Source: Catenuloplanes niger (GTDB lineage: Bacteria > Actinomycetota > Actinomycetes > Mycobacteriales > Micromonosporaceae). From it: DNA of 64,000 bases. The notes under the pieces were generated by a model that had not been told where the DNA came from, searched no databases, and saw only the letters and a program-made list of their open reading frames with translations. This document shows positions 34,782 through 44,205 of this stretch, one piece after another; position 1 is the first letter of the stretch, and every line of letters starts with the position of its first letter. The stretch spans positions 4,597,001-4,661,000 of the forward strand of contig NZ_JAVDYC010000001.1 of NCBI RefSeq assembly GCF_031458255.1, read 5' to 3'. Both the position numbers and the translations under genes were made by a program.

Positions 34782-36425
34782 ATGCGTCCACTCGATCTTC
34801 CGGCCCTGCCGACGCGTCTCGCCGCCCCGGCGCCGGGCTGGACCGAGACCACCGACGTCATCGTCGTGGGCTCCGGTATCGCCGGGCTTACCGCCGCGTT
34901 GCATCTTCGCGAAGGCGGACTGCACGTCACCGTGGTCACCAAGGTCAACATCGACGACGGGTCGACCCGGTGGGCGCAGGGCGGGATCGCCGCGGTGCTG
35001 GACCCGCTGGACTCGCCGGCCGCGCACGCCTACGACACCGAGGTCGCCGGCGTCGGCCTGTGCGACGCCGACGCGGTCCGGGTGCTGGTCGAGGAGGGCC
35101 CGGCCCGGGTCCGGGAGCTGATCCGCACCGGCGCCGAGTTCGACCGTCACGCGGACGGTTCGCTGATGCTGACCCGCGAGGGCGGCCACCGCGCGAACCG
35201 GATCGTGCACGCGGGCGGCGACGCCACCGGCGCGGAGGTGCAGCGCGCGCTGCACGCCGCGGTCGGCCGCGACCCGTGGATCCGGATGGTCGAGCACGCG
35301 CTGGTCCTGGACCTGCTCACCGACGAGACCGGCAGGGCCTGCGGCATCACGCTGCACGTGCTCGGCGAGGGCACGGAGGACGGCGTCGGCGCGATCCTCA
35401 GCCGCGCCGTGGTGCTGGCCACCGGCGGCATGGGCCAGATCTACGCGTCGACCACGAACCCGTCCGTCTCCACCGGTGACGGCGTGGCGCTCGCGCTGCG
35501 GGCCGGCGCCGCGGTCACGGACGTCGAGTTCGTCCAGTTCCACCCCACGTCGTTCGTCTCCGGCGCGGTCAGTTCGGTGCAGCGACCGCTGATCAGCGAG
35601 GCGCTGCGCGGCGAGGGCGCGCACCTGGTGGACGGCGACGGCAAGCGGTTCATGGTGGGCCAGCACGAGCTGGCCGAGCTGGCACCGCGGGACGTGGTGG
35701 CCAAGGGCATCCACCGGGTGCTGCTGTCCGAGGGCTCCGACCACGTCTACCTGGACGCGCGCCACCTCGGCAAGGACTTCCTGGAGCACCGCTTCCCGAC
35801 CATCCTGGCGTCGTGCCGCGCGGCCGGGGTGGACCCGGTGACCGACCTGATCCCGGTCGCGCCGGCCGCGCACTACGCCTCCGGCGGCGTCCGCACCGAC
35901 CTGCACGGCCGCACCAGCATCCCCGGCCTGTACGCGTGCGGCGAGGTCGCCTGCACCGGCGTGCACGGCGCGAACCGGCTGGCCAGCAACTCGCTGCTGG
36001 AGGGCCTGGTCTTCTCCCGCCGGATCGCCGACGACATCCGCCGGGACCTGCCGCCGCAGGCCGAGCCGGTGCTGCACGACGCCAGCGCGCAGTGGGTGGT
36101 CGACGAGGCCGCGCGCCCGGATCTCCAGCGTGCGATGAGCCGGGGCGCGGGCGTGCTGCGTTCGGCCGGTTCACTGGTCGGCACGGCCGCCGCGCTCACC
36201 GCCACGGCCGGCCGCCGGGGCACGCCGCGCACCGCGAGCTGGGAGGCGACCAACCTGCTGACCGTGGCGACCGCGCTGGCCGGCGCGGCTTACGCCCGTC
36301 AGGAGACCCGCGGCTGCCACTGGCGGGAGGATTTCGGCACGGCGGAGGACGAGTGGCGCGGCCACCTGGTCACCGCGCTGGCCGAGGACGGAACACCCAC
36401 CCACAGCTGGGAGCCCATCGCATGA
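34782..36425 (+). CDS. nadB: L-aspartate oxidase
   Basis: About 547 residues. First enzyme of de novo NAD synthesis (aspartate to iminoaspartate). FAD-binding VIVVGSGIAGLTAALHL at the start, ARWAQGGIAAV-like STRWAQGGIAAVLDP, VEFVQFHPTSF, HYASGGVRTDLHGRTSIPGLYACGE and HGANRLASNSLLEGLVF are diagnostic. ATG 34782 is taken; TTG 34770 in frame would place the GGAGGG at a useless distance and is less likely. Overlaps nadC by ATGA. The partner nadA is not in the window. Confidence 0.96.
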   Translation: MRPLDLPALPTRLAAPAPGWTETTDVIVVGSGIAGLTAALHLREGGLHVTVVTKVNIDDGSTRWAQGGIAAVLDPLDSPAAHAYDTEVAGVGLCDADAVRVLVEEGPARVRELIRTGAEFDRHADGSLMLTREGGHRANRIVHAGGDATGAEVQRALHAAVGRDPWIRMVEHALVLDLLTDETGRACGITLHVLGEGTEDGVGAILSRAVVLATGGMGQIYASTTNPSVSTGDGVALALRAGAAVTDVEFVQFHPTSFVSGAVSSVQRPLISEALRGEGAHLVDGDGKRFMVGQHELAELAPRDVVAKGIHRVLLSEGSDHVYLDARHLGKDFLEHRFPTILASCRAAGVDPVTDLIPVAPAAHYASGGVRTDLHGRTSIPGLYACGEVACTGVHGANRLASNSLLEGLVFSRRIADDIRRDLPPQAEPVLHDASAQWVVDEAARPDLQRAMSRGAGVLRSAGSLVGTAAALTATAGRRGTPRTASWEATNLLTVATALAGAAYARQETRGCHWREDFGTAEDEWRGHLVTALAEDGTPTHSWEPIA

Positions 36426-37309
36426 CCCTGTCGGAGAAGACGCAGCAGGCGCTGGACGAGGCCGGGCTGCCGGTCGCGGAGATCGAGCGGATCGTCCGGA
36501 CCGCGCTGGAGGAGGACCTCGGGCCGGAGCACCGCGACGTGACCAGCGAGTCCACCATCCCGGCCGACCAGACGGACACGGCCGACCTGGTCGCGCGCGC
36601 GGGCGGCGTGGTGGCCGGGCTCGCGGTGGCCGCGGCCGTCTTCGAGCTCTCCTCCGGCCGTACCGTCGAGGTGGTCCTGACCGGCCGGGACGGCACGCGG
36701 GTGCGGCGGGGCGACGTGCTGGCCACCGTCACCGGACCGACCCGGGCGCTGCTGACCGCGGAGCGGACCGCGCTGAACCTGCTGTGCCGGGCGTCCGGCG
36801 TGGCCACGCACACGCGCGCCTGGGCGGACGAGCTGGCCGGCACGAAGGCGACCGTGCTGGACACCCGGAAGACCACGCCGGGCCTGCGGGTGCTGGAGAA
36901 GTACGCGGTGCGGGCCGGCGGCGGCACGAACAAGCGGATGGGCCTGTACGACGTCGCGATGATCAAGGACAACCACAAGCTCGCGGCCGGCGGCCTGACC
37001 GCGGCCTACCGACGGGTCCGGGAGACGTTCCCGGACGTGCCGGTGCAGGTGGAGGTGACCACGGTCGCGGAGGCGGTCGAGTCGGTGGAGGCCGGCGCGG
37101 ACTTCCTGCTCTGCGACAACATGGGCCCGGATCTGCTGCGCGAGGTGGTGGCCGCGGTCGGCGACCGGGCCGAGCTGGAGGCGACCGGCGGCCTGACGCT
37201 GGCCGTGGCGGCCGAGTACGGCGCGACCGGCGTGGACTACCTCTCGGTCGGCGGGCTGACCCACTCGTCGCCGATCCTGGACATCGCCATGGACCTGCGG
37301 CCGCGCTAG
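36422..37309 (+). CDS. nadC: nicotinate-nucleotide diphosphorylase (carboxylating)
   Basis: 295 residues. Converts quinolinate plus PRPP to nicotinate mononucleotide. Seen: EEDLGPEHRDVTSEST, ERTALNLLCRASGVATHTR, TRKTTPGLRVLEKYAVRAGGG, NHRMGLYD-like NKRMGLYDVAMIKDNH and EATGGL. Full length. Start overlaps the nadB stop. Confidence 0.97.
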   Translation: MTLSEKTQQALDEAGLPVAEIERIVRTALEEDLGPEHRDVTSESTIPADQTDTADLVARAGGVVAGLAVAAAVFELSSGRTVEVVLTGRDGTRVRRGDVLATVTGPTRALLTAERTALNLLCRASGVATHTRAWADELAGTKATVLDTRKTTPGLRVLEKYAVRAGGGTNKRMGLYDVAMIKDNHKLAAGGLTAAYRRVRETFPDVPVQVEVTTVAEAVESVEAGADFLLCDNMGPDLLREVVAAVGDRAELEATGGLTLAVAAEYGATGVDYLSVGGLTHSSPILDIAMDLRPR

Positions 37310-37322
37310 ATCGCCTGGTCGA

Positions 37323-37328
37323 TAGGCT
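37323..37328 (+). promoter_or_regulatory. -10-like TAGGCT before coaX
   Basis: TAGGCT ends six bases before GTG 37335, only ~14 bp after the nadC stop. It suggests coaX also has its own leaderless transcript. Confidence 0.45.
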
Positions 37329-37334
37329 GCCACC

Positions 37335-38093
37335 GTGCTGCTCTGCATCGACATCGGGAACACGAACACCGTCCTGGCCACGTTCGACGGTGACCAGCTC
37401 CGGCACTCCTGGCGGGTGAAGACCGACGCCCGCTCCACCGCGGACGAGCTCGGGCTGATGTTCCGCGGGCTGCTGGCCGGCGACGCCGTGGAGATCACCG
37501 GGGTGGCGGCCTGCTCGACCGTGCCGGCCGCCCTCCGGAACCTCCGGACGATGCTGGCCAAGTACTACGCGTCGGTCCCGAACGTGATCGTGGAGCCGGG
37601 CGTGCGGACCGGGGTGCAGCTGGCGATCGACAACCCCAAGGAGGTCGGCTCGGACCGCGTGGTCAACACGCTGGCCGCGCACAGCCTCTACGGCGGCCCG
37701 TCCATCGTGGTCGACTTCGGCACCACCACGAACTTCGACGTGATCAGCGCACGTGGTGAGTTCCTCGGTGGTGCGTTCGCGCCCGGCATCGAGATCTCGT
37801 TCGACGCGCTCGCGGCCCGTGCCGCGCAGCTGCGCAAGGTGGAGGCCACCAAGCCGCGCTCGGTGATCGGGAAGAACACCGTGGAGTGCCTGCAGTCCGG
37901 CCTCTACTTCGGCTTCGCCGGCCAGGTGGACCGCATCGTGGAGCGGATGATCGAGGAGATCGGCGAGGTCAAGGCCGTGATCGCGACCGGTGGGCTGGCA
38001 TCGCTGGTGGTCGGCGAGTGCCGGACGATCACACACCATGAACCCATGATCACGTTGATCGGTCTGCGCATGGTGTACGAGCGCAACGTCTAA
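37335..38093 (+). CDS. coaX: type III pantothenate kinase
   Basis: 252 residues. Phosphorylates pantothenate in CoA synthesis. The motifs are CIDIGNTNTVLATFDG, GSDRVVNTLAAH, IVVDFGTTTNFDVIS and FLGGAFAPGIEISFDALA, ending with ATGGLASL. It starts with GTG 37335. Position after nadC is the standard actinobacterial order. Confidence 0.96.
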   Translation: MLLCIDIGNTNTVLATFDGDQLRHSWRVKTDARSTADELGLMFRGLLAGDAVEITGVAACSTVPAALRNLRTMLAKYYASVPNVIVEPGVRTGVQLAIDNPKEVGSDRVVNTLAAHSLYGGPSIVVDFGTTTNFDVISARGEFLGGAFAPGIEISFDALAARAAQLRKVEATKPRSVIGKNTVECLQSGLYFGFAGQVDRIVERMIEEIGEVKAVIATGGLASLVVGECRTITHHEPMITLIGLRMVYERNV

Positions 38094-38103
38094 TTCGAAT
38101 TAG
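38090..38103. promoter_or_regulatory. 14-bp perfect palindrome over the coaX stop codon
   Basis: CTAATTCGAATTAG spans the TAA of coaX. It is strikingly A+T-rich for this genome. Too short for a stable terminator, it may be a protein-binding site. Confidence 0.4.
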
Positions 38104-38667
38104 GGGTCGCGCGCCCGGCGGGGCGAGTTGATATTCGGTCGGCACCATTCCGTGACGGACAGCAATCCACCGGACACGCAACCGCCGCGAATCGGTGGCG
38201 GCCTTTATCCTTGCCCGGGCCGCCGAGTATGGTTCGGGGCGGGGTGTCCCTATCCGTGACCCGCCGGTGTGCTGGCCGGGCCGCAGAGCCGACTCTCGGT
38301 GGTACCGGCGCGGCCACTCAGTCCCGGAGTCCGAAATGCTCCCTTAGTGGCGGCCTGGTGTGACGCCGCGTGACTACGGCCACAACATCCACCTCGCAGT
38401 TCGCCAGGTAGCACTTGAGCGCTTCGCGGATTTCCGGTCACGATCCGGCGTCGTATCGAGGTGGAATGCCTTGCAAGCGCCCGGCGGAGAATGTTGGTTC
38501 GGTTCCCCGCACCTCGTTGACCAGGGAATCTCTTCGACAACGGCATTGTGGAAAGCTGCCCGTCCGGCGCGCCACAAGACCCTTGCCCATCCTATTGACG
38601 GGCGACGCATCTTTTGAGTTATTGTTCAGGTATTGCGGGAGAAACTTGCTCGGAAGGATAACGGCCC
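38094..38667. other. coaX-lsr2 intergenic region with possible gene relic
   Basis: 574 bp, of mixed composition and without a convincing intact gene. On the minus strand 38316-38450 reads PEIREALKCYLANCEVDVVAVVTRR and on to a stop, protein-like but cut upstream by a stop, while a neighbouring frame reads protein-like beyond it; this could be a decayed, frameshifted gene. lysS, often found here in actinobacteria, is absent. Near lsr2 the DNA becomes A+T-rich (38,600-38,650), probably its promoter. Confidence 0.4.
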
Positions 38668-39021
38668 GTGGCCAAGCAGATCATTCACAAGCTGGTCGAC
38701 GACATCGACGGCGGCGACGCGGACGAGACGGTCAAGTTCGCCCTCGACGGTGTGCAGTACGAGATCGACCTCTCGAAGAAGAACGCCGAGAAATTGCGGT
38801 CCCTTTTCGAGCCCTACCTCGGTGCCGGAACTAAGGTCGGCCGGGGCGGTGTCGTTGTCGGCGGTCGCGCCGCGCGGGGCCGTGGCGGCGCGGCGGCGGA
38901 CCGGGAGCAGAACAAGGCGATCCGCCAGTGGGCGAAGAAAGAGGGCAAGGAGATCTCCGACCGCGGGCGCATCCCGCAGGAGATCGTTGACGAGTTTCAC
39001 GCGAAGGGCCCCGGGCGCTGA
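38668..39021 (+). CDS. lsr2: Lsr2 nucleoid-associated protein
   Basis: 117 residues. H-NS-like xenogeneic silencer that coats A+T-rich DNA. The N-terminal dimerisation domain (AKQIIHKLVDDIDGGDADETVKFALDGVQYEIDLS) is followed by a Gly/Arg-rich linker and the DNA-binding domain IRQWAKKEGKEISDRGRIPQEIVDEFHAK, with the minor-groove RGR motif. GTG 38668 is preceded by GGAAGG. Confidence 0.97.
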   Translation: MAKQIIHKLVDDIDGGDADETVKFALDGVQYEIDLSKKNAEKLRSLFEPYLGAGTKVGRGGVVVGGRAARGRGGAAADREQNKAIRQWAKKEGKEISDRGRIPQEIVDEFHAKGPGR

Positions 39022-39048
39022 ACACCCCGTAATCCCATCGTTCTGCGG

Positions 39049-39087
39049 ACAGAGGCCCGTGACGCACCGCGCGTCGCGGGCCTCTGT
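39049..39087 (+). terminator. lsr2 terminator hairpin
   Basis: ACAGAGGCCCG (39049-39059) pairs with CGGGCCTCTGT (39077-39087), an 11-bp perfect stem 28 bp after the lsr2 stop. Confidence 0.75.
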
Positions 39088-39110
39088 GCATATTTCCGCA
39101 GGTCAAAGAG

Positions 39111-39173
39111 TTATCCACAGCCACCTGTTGATAACCACAGGCCCTGTGGATAACGTGGCGAACCTGTGGACAA
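39111..39173. promoter_or_regulatory. cluster of DnaA-box-like 9-mers arranged as a dyad
   Basis: TTATCCACA at 39111, a weaker ATAACCACA at 39131, and two reverse-oriented boxes, TGTGGATAA at 39145 and TGTGGACAA at 39165. Box starts are 20, 14 and 20 bp apart. Perfect A+T-containing DnaA boxes are improbable by chance in DNA this GC-rich. No dnaA/dnaN is near, so this is not the usual oriC setting. Confidence 0.6.
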
Positions 39174-39479
39174 CGCCGGTCCACCCGGTCCGGCGACGTC
39201 GGTCGGCCGTTCACGGTTCAGCTCTGCGCGTAGCGGCTCCGGCCAGGGAACAGCGGTTGTCCGTGGCAGGTTGGTGAATACGTCGCTGACAGCCGGTACT
39301 CGGACAACTTCGAGGAGCGGCGAAGTCGGCCGACGGCGATAGAGTGATGGCATGGACATCCTCCGTGGATGTTCAGGCGTGGTTCACAGGCAGAGACGTG
39401 GTTTCGCGGGCAGAGGCGCTGCCACGTTTGCTCGACTCACAAGATCGAGTGCGCACGGCACGTGAGGAGCACGAGGGAT

Positions 39480-42002
39480 ATGTTCGAGCGGTTCACCGAC
39501 CGAGCGCGTCGGGTTGTCGTCCTGGCTCAGGAAGAAGCCCGGATGCTCAACCACAACTACATCGGCACCGAGCACATCCTGTTGGGTCTCATCCACGAGG
39601 GTGAGGGCGTCGCCGCCAAGGCCCTGGAGAGCCTGGGCATCTCGCTCGAAGGCGTGCGCCAGCAGGTTGAAGAGATCATCGGCCAGGGTCAGCAGGCCCC
39701 CAGCGGGCACATCCCCTTCACTCCTCGGGCCAAGAAGGTCCTGGAGCTGTCGCTGCGCGAGGCACTGCAACTCGGCCACAACTACATCGGCACGGAGCAC
39801 ATCCTGCTCGGCCTGATCCGCGAGGGCGAGGGCGTGGCCGCGCAGGTGCTGGTCAAGCTGGGTGCCGACCTCAACCGGGTCCGCCAGCAGGTGATCCAGC
39901 TCCTCTCCGGATACCAGGACAAGGGCACCACCGGCGCCGCCGCCGCGGCCGGTGGCGAGGCCGCGCCGTCGACCAGCCTGGTGCTGGACCAGTTCGGCCG
40001 GAACCTCACCCAGGCCGCCCGCGAGGGCAAGCTCGACCCGGTCATCGGGCGCGAGAAGGAGATCGAGCGGGTCATGCAGGTGCTGTCCCGCCGCACCAAG
40101 AACAACCCGGTGCTCATCGGCGAGCCGGGCGTCGGCAAGACCGCCGTGGTGGAGGGCCTGTCCCAGAAGATCGTCAAGGGCGAGGTGCCCGAGACGCTGA
40201 AGGACAAGCAGCTCTACACGCTGGACCTCGGCGCGCTGGTCGCCGGCTCGCGGTACCGCGGTGACTTCGAGGAGCGCCTGAAGAAGGTGCTCAAGGAGAT
40301 CCGCACCCGCGGTGACATCATCCTGTTCATCGACGAGATCCACACGCTCGTCGGTGCGGGCGCGGCCGAGGGCGCGATCGACGCCGCCAGCATCCTGAAG
40401 CCGATGCTGGCCCGCGGTGAGCTGCAGACCATCGGCGCCACCACGCTGGACGAGTACCGCAAGCACCTGGAGAAGGACGCGGCGCTGGAGCGCCGGTTCC
40501 AGCCGATCCAGGTCGGTGAGCCGTCGCTGGCGCACACCATCGAGATCCTCAAGGGCCTCCGCGACCGGTACGAGGCACACCACCGCGTCTCGATCACGGA
40601 CGCCGCGCTGGTCGCGGCCGCCACGCTGGCCGACCGCTACATCTCCGACCGTTACCTGCCGGACAAGGCGATCGACCTGATCGACGAGGCCGGCGCGCGC
40701 ATGCGCATCCGCCGAATGACCGCGCCGCCGGACCTGCGCGAGTTCGACGAGCGGATCGCCGAGGTCCGGCGCGGCAAGGAGTCCGCGATCGACGCGCAGG
40801 ACTTCGAGCGCGCTGCGCAGCTCCGGGACAAGGAGAAGCAGCTGCTCTCCCAGAAGGCGCAGCGGGAGAAGCAGTGGAAGGCCGGCGACCTCGACGTGGT
40901 CAGCGAGGTCGACGACGAGCAGATCGCGGAGGTGCTGGGCAACTGGACCGGCATCCCGGTCTACAAGCTCACCGAGGAGGAGACCTCGCGCCTGCTGCGC
41001 ATGGAGGACGAGCTGCACAAGCGCGTCGTCGGCCAGTCGGACGCGGTGAAGGCGGTCTCCAAGGCGATCCGGCGTACGCGTGCGGGCCTGAAGGACCCGA
41101 AGCGCCCGAGCGGTTCGTTCATCTTCGCCGGCCCCTCGGGCGTCGGTAAGACCGAGCTGTCCAAGGCGCTGGCGGAGTTCCTGTTCGGCTCCGAGGACGC
41201 GCTGATCCAGCTGGACATGTCGGAGTTTCACGACCGTTACACGGTGTCGCGCCTGGTCGGTGCGCCTCCCGGTTACGTGGGTTACGACGAGGGCGGTCAG
41301 CTGACCGAGAAGGTCCGCCGCAAGCCGTTCAGTGTCGTCCTTTTCGACGAGATCGAGAAGGCGCACCCGGACGTGTTCAACACGTTGCTGCAGATCCTGG
41401 AGGACGGTCGCCTGACCGACGGTCAGGGCCGGATCGTGGACTTCAAGAACACGGTGATCATCCTGACGACGAACCTGGGTACGCGTGACGTCGCGAAGGC
41501 GGTGTCGCTCGGTTTCCAGGCGTCGGAGGACCAGGAGTCGAACTACGAGCGGATGAAGCAGAAGGTCAACGACGAGCTGAAGCAGCACTTCCGCCCGGAG
41601 TTCCTCAACCGCATCGACGACACGATCGTGTTCCACCAGCTGCAGCAGGACGAGATCCTGCACATCGTGGACATCTTCGTCTCGCGTATCGAGGGCCAGC
41701 TGAAGAACAAGGACATGGCGCTCGAGCTGACCGACAACGCGAAGAAGTACCTGGCGAAGAAGGGCTTCGACCCGGTGCTGGGTGCCCGGCCGCTGCGCCG
41801 GACGATCCAGCGTGACGTCGAGGACAACCTGTCCGAGCGCATCCTCTTCAACGAGCTGCGCCCCGGTCACATCGTGGTCATCGACTGCGAGGGCGACCCG
41901 GAGAACATCGACCAGGCCAAGCTCGTCTTCCGGGCTTCGGACCGGCCGGTGGAGGTGCCGGAGACGGTGCCGGCCGACCTGGGTGCGGCCACCGAGGAGT
42001 GA
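39480..42002 (+). CDS. clpC: ATP-dependent Clp protease ATP-binding subunit ClpC
   Basis: 840 residues. Unfoldase feeding ClpP. Two N-terminal Clp repeats ([32 protein letters not shown] and a second [11 protein letters not shown]), AAA1 with GEPGVGKT, a UVR-like middle ([18 protein letters not shown]), AAA2 with [20 protein letters not shown] and the [10 protein letters not shown] region. ATG 39480 matches the universal MFERF start; the frame is open to 39369 but that part is not conserved. GAGGAG lies upstream. Confidence 0.98.
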   Translation: MFERFTDRARRVVVLAQEEARMLNHNYIGTEHILLGLIHEGEGVAAKALESLGISLEGVRQQVEEIIGQGQQAPSGHIPFTPRAKKVLELSLREALQLGHNYIGTEHILLGLIREGEGVAAQVLVKLGADLNRVRQQVIQLLSGYQDKGTTGAAAAAGGEAAPSTSLVLDQFGRNLTQAAREGKLDPVIGREKEIERVMQVLSRRTKNNPVLIGEPGVGKTAVVEGLSQKIVKGEVPETLKDKQLYTLDLGALVAGSRYRGDFEERLKKVLKEIRTRGDIILFIDEIHTLVGAGAAEGAIDAASILKPMLARGELQTIGATTLDEYRKHLEKDAALERRFQPIQVGEPSLAHTIEILKGLRDRYEAHHRVSITDAALVAAATLADRYISDRYLPDKAIDLIDEAGARMRIRRMTAPPDLREFDERIAEVRRGKESAIDAQDFERAAQLRDKEKQLLSQKAQREKQWKAGDLDVVSEVDDEQIAEVLGNWTGIPVYKLTEEETSRLLRMEDELHKRVVGQSDAVKAVSKAIRRTRAGLKDPKRPSGSFIFAGPSGVGKTELSKALAEFLFGSEDALIQLDMSEFHDRYTVSRLVGAPPGYVGYDEGGQLTEKVRRKPFSVVLFDEIEKAHPDVFNTLLQILEDGRLTDGQGRIVDFKNTVIILTTNLGTRDVAKAVSLGFQASEDQESNYERMKQKVNDELKQHFRPEFLNRIDDTIVFHQLQQDEILHIVDIFVSRIEGQLKNKDMALELTDNAKKYLAKKGFDPVLGARPLRRTIQRDVEDNLSERILFNELRPGHIVVIDCEGDPENIDQAKLVFRASDRPVEVPETVPADLGAATEE

Positions 42003-42012
42003 CCCGTCCGTG

Positions 42013-42042
42013 AAAAGGGCCCCCTGACCGGGGGCCCTTTTT
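42013..42042 (+). terminator. clpC rho-independent terminator
   Basis: AAAAGGGCCCCC pairs with GGGGGCCCTTTT around TGACC and ends in a T-run, 10 bp after the clpC stop. It also reads in the other direction and may serve the convergent mutY gene. Confidence 0.9.
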
Positions 42043-42911
42043 CATGGCAGCACGTAGTGCTCGGGCAGGTCGGGCGCGGGACATGCCAGGCCGTCGGTCA
42101 CCAGCCCGGCCAGCGCCCGGGTCCGCTGCACCTCGTCCGGCCAGACCAGGTCGATCCGGTGCCGGGACACCGGCACGTCGGACTGCCGCAGCACCGCCAT
42201 GATCAGGCCACGGACGTGCCGGTCCGTGCCCGCGTACTTCTGCGGGCGCCGCGTCGGCCCCTCCGGCATCGGCCGGCCGGTCGCCTTCCACGCGCACGTG
42301 GACACCACCGGGCAGTCCGCGCAGCGCGGCGACCGGGCGGTGCAGATCACCGCTCCGATCTCCATGAACGCGGCGCTGGCCCGCGCCGCCCGGGCCGGCT
42401 CGTCCGGCAGCAGCGCCTCGCAGGCCACCAGGTCCGCCGGGGTGGTCGCCGGGCCCGCGTCCGGCTCGCCCGCCACCGCGCGGGAGACGAACCGGCGCAC
42501 GTTCGTGTCCACCACCGGGTGCCGCTGCCCGTACGCGAACGCGGCCACCGCCCGGGACGTGTAGACGCCGATCCCGGGCAGCGCCAGCAGCTCCTCCAGG
42601 TCGTCCGGGACCTCGCCGCCGTGCCGCTCCACGATCGCGGTCGCGCACGCGTGCAGCCGCAGCGCCCGGCGCGGATAGCCCAGCCGGTCCCACATCCGGA
42701 TCGCCTCGCCCGGCGGGTCCGCGGCCAGCGCGGCCGGCACCGGCCACCGCGCCATCCAGTTGCGCCAGGCCGGCAGCACCCGGACGACCGGCGTCTGTTG
42801 CAGCATCACCTCGCTGACCAGGATCGACCAGGGCGAGGCGTCCGGCTCCCGCCAAGGCAGGTCCCGGGCGTTGCGGTCGAACCAGTCGATTGCGGTCTCA
42901 GCAATAGTCAT
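42042..42911 (-). CDS. mutY: A/G-specific adenine glycosylase
   Basis: 289 residues. Removes adenine mispaired with 8-oxoguanine. Seen: PWREPDASPWSILVSEVMLQQTPV, the helix-hairpin-helix LLALPGIGVYTSRAVAAFAYG followed by VVDTNVRRF (catalytic Asp), and the iron-sulfur cluster Cys set CTARSPRCADCPVVSTC. The C-terminal 8-oxoG-recognition domain is short, as in actinobacterial forms. ATG 42911 is the first Met before the core. Confidence 0.94.
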   Translation of the reverse strand: MTIAETAIDWFDRNARDLPWREPDASPWSILVSEVMLQQTPVVRVLPAWRNWMARWPVPAALAADPPGEAIRMWDRLGYPRRALRLHACATAIVERHGGEVPDDLEELLALPGIGVYTSRAVAAFAYGQRHPVVDTNVRRFVSRAVAGEPDAGPATTPADLVACEALLPDEPARAARASAAFMEIGAVICTARSPRCADCPVVSTCAWKATGRPMPEGPTRRPQKYAGTDRHVRGLIMAVLRQSDVPVSRHRIDLVWPDEVQRTRALAGLVTDGLACPAPDLPEHYVLP

Positions 42912-43075
42912 CGCGCGACCATCCTGCCCGATGCGTCGGGGCCGGTATCGACGTGGGGGCCGGAGCGAGGCGCCGCCCGGCCATCCACGTCGATACCGGG
43001 CCCATGTGTCCCGCACGCTGGACCCTCCGGCGGGGGAACACGCGCGGAAGCGCCCGCATCGGGGACACTGCACGG

Positions 43076-43588
43076 GTGCAGGAGCTTGCGATCACCGTCA
43101 TCGGCCACGACCGGCCGGGCATCGTCGCCGATGTCGCCGGCGTGCTGGCCGGGCTCGGTGCCAACCTGACCGACTCCACCATGACCCGGCTGCGCGGCCA
43201 CTTCGCGATGACGCTGGTCTGCAACGGGCCGCAGCCGGCCGCGGTCGAGGCCGCGCTCACGCCGCTCACCGCGGACGGGAAGCTGCTGGCGACGGTCCGG
43301 GCGGTGGAGCCGGACGCCGGCGGTGCGCCACGGGGTGAGCCGTACCTGGTGAGCGTGCACGGCGCGGACCGGCTCGGCATCGTCGCGGCCGTCACCCGGG
43401 TGGTCGAGGCGGAGGGCGGCAACGTCACGGACCTCACCACTCGCCTCACCGGACCGCTCTACCTGCTGATCGCGGAGGTGGACCTGCCGCCGGCCGCGGC
43501 CGACCGGCTCGCGGACCGGCTGCGCGAGGTCGCGAAGACGTTGGACGTCGAGGTGACACTGCGCCGCGCGGAATCGGACCTGTTATGA
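43076..43588 (+). CDS. double ACT-domain protein, GcvR-like
   Basis: 170 residues with two ACT domains: ELAITVIGHDRPGIVADVAGVLAGLGANLTDS and YLVSVHGADRLGIVAAVTRVVEAEGGNVTDL. ACT domains bind amino acids, and this arrangement is seen in GcvR-type glycine-cleavage regulators and in stand-alone sensors. No DNA-binding domain. GTG 43076 chosen; the stop overlaps def (ATGA), linking it with protein maturation. Confidence 0.88.
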   Translation: MQELAITVIGHDRPGIVADVAGVLAGLGANLTDSTMTRLRGHFAMTLVCNGPQPAAVEAALTPLTADGKLLATVRAVEPDAGGAPRGEPYLVSVHGADRLGIVAAVTRVVEAEGGNVTDLTTRLTGPLYLLIAEVDLPPAAADRLADRLREVAKTLDVEVTLRRAESDLL

Positions 43589-44145
43589 CCACGCCGATCG
43601 ACGCCCTGGCGGGGTGGACGCCGGAGAGCCTGGGGGAGCCGGGCACGGTCCGGGCCGTGGTCGCGGCCCCGGACCCGGTGCTCAGCCGCGCCGGCTCCGA
43701 CGTGGACCCGTGCGACCCGGAGGTGATCCGGCTGGCCGCGGACCTGATCGCCACCATGCGCGTCTCGCCCGGTTGCGTCGGACTGGCCGCACCGCAGGTC
43801 GGCGTGAGCGCGCAGGTCTTCTGCGTGGACGTCACCGGCCATCCAAAGGCGGTGACCGTGCACGGCGCGTTCGCGCTCTGCAACGCCACCGTGGTGGAGG
43901 CGAGCCGGTGGCGGCCCGGCCGCGAGGGCTGCATGTCCGTGCCGGACCTGACCGGCGACGTGAAGCGGGCCAGCCGCCTGGTGGTCGAGGGACAACTGCC
44001 CGGCAGCGGCGTGACCGTGAAGTTCCCGGCGGACGGGTTCGAGGCGCGGGCGCTGCAGCATGAGATCGATCACTGTGCCGGACTGCTGTTCCTGGACCGG
44101 GTGGCCGGCGCGCACGCGATCTACCAACGCCGGACCTACCTGTGA
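43585..44145 (+). CDS. def: peptide deformylase
   Basis: 186 residues. Removes the formyl group from nascent proteins. All three motifs are visible: GLAAPQVG, EGCMSVP (metal Cys) and QHEIDHCAG (metal His pair and Glu). Overlaps the ACT-protein gene by four bases. The N-terminal ~20 residues are an extension relative to minimal forms. Confidence 0.96.
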   Translation: MTTPIDALAGWTPESLGEPGTVRAVVAAPDPVLSRAGSDVDPCDPEVIRLAADLIATMRVSPGCVGLAAPQVGVSAQVFCVDVTGHPKAVTVHGAFALCNATVVEASRWRPGREGCMSVPDLTGDVKRASRLVVEGQLPGSGVTVKFPADGFEARALQHEIDHCAGLLFLDRVAGAHAIYQRRTYL

Positions 44146-44190
44146 GGGATACTCACGGCGCGTCGCGCCGTCGGAGCGCTCGTCGCTCGA

Positions 44191-44196
44191 TACGGT
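44191..44196 (+). promoter_or_regulatory. -10-like TACGGT before the gene at 44206
   Basis: TACGGT ends nine bases before ATG 44206, with no Shine-Dalgarno sequence; leaderless-type geometry. Confidence 0.4.
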
Positions 44197-44205
44197 GACC
44201 CCATC

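Larger units (their letters stand above)
39022..39479. other. lsr2-clpC intergenic region
   Basis: 458 bp carrying the lsr2 terminator, a cluster of DnaA-box-like sites and the clpC promoter region. Near 39,341 there is a TAGAGT-like hexamer that might be a -10 for clpC. No CIRCE-like or HAIR-like heat-shock element was recognised by eye. Confidence 0.5.

Noticed and set aside
38090-38103. Integrase attachment site
   Set aside because: The A+T-rich palindrome at the coaX stop has no second copy noticed in the window and no integrase nearby.
39111-39173. Chromosomal replication origin
   Set aside because: The DnaA-box cluster is only four sites, one of them weak, and there is no dnaA, dnaN, rpmH or A+T-rich unwinding region nearby; a regulatory or titration site is more plausible.
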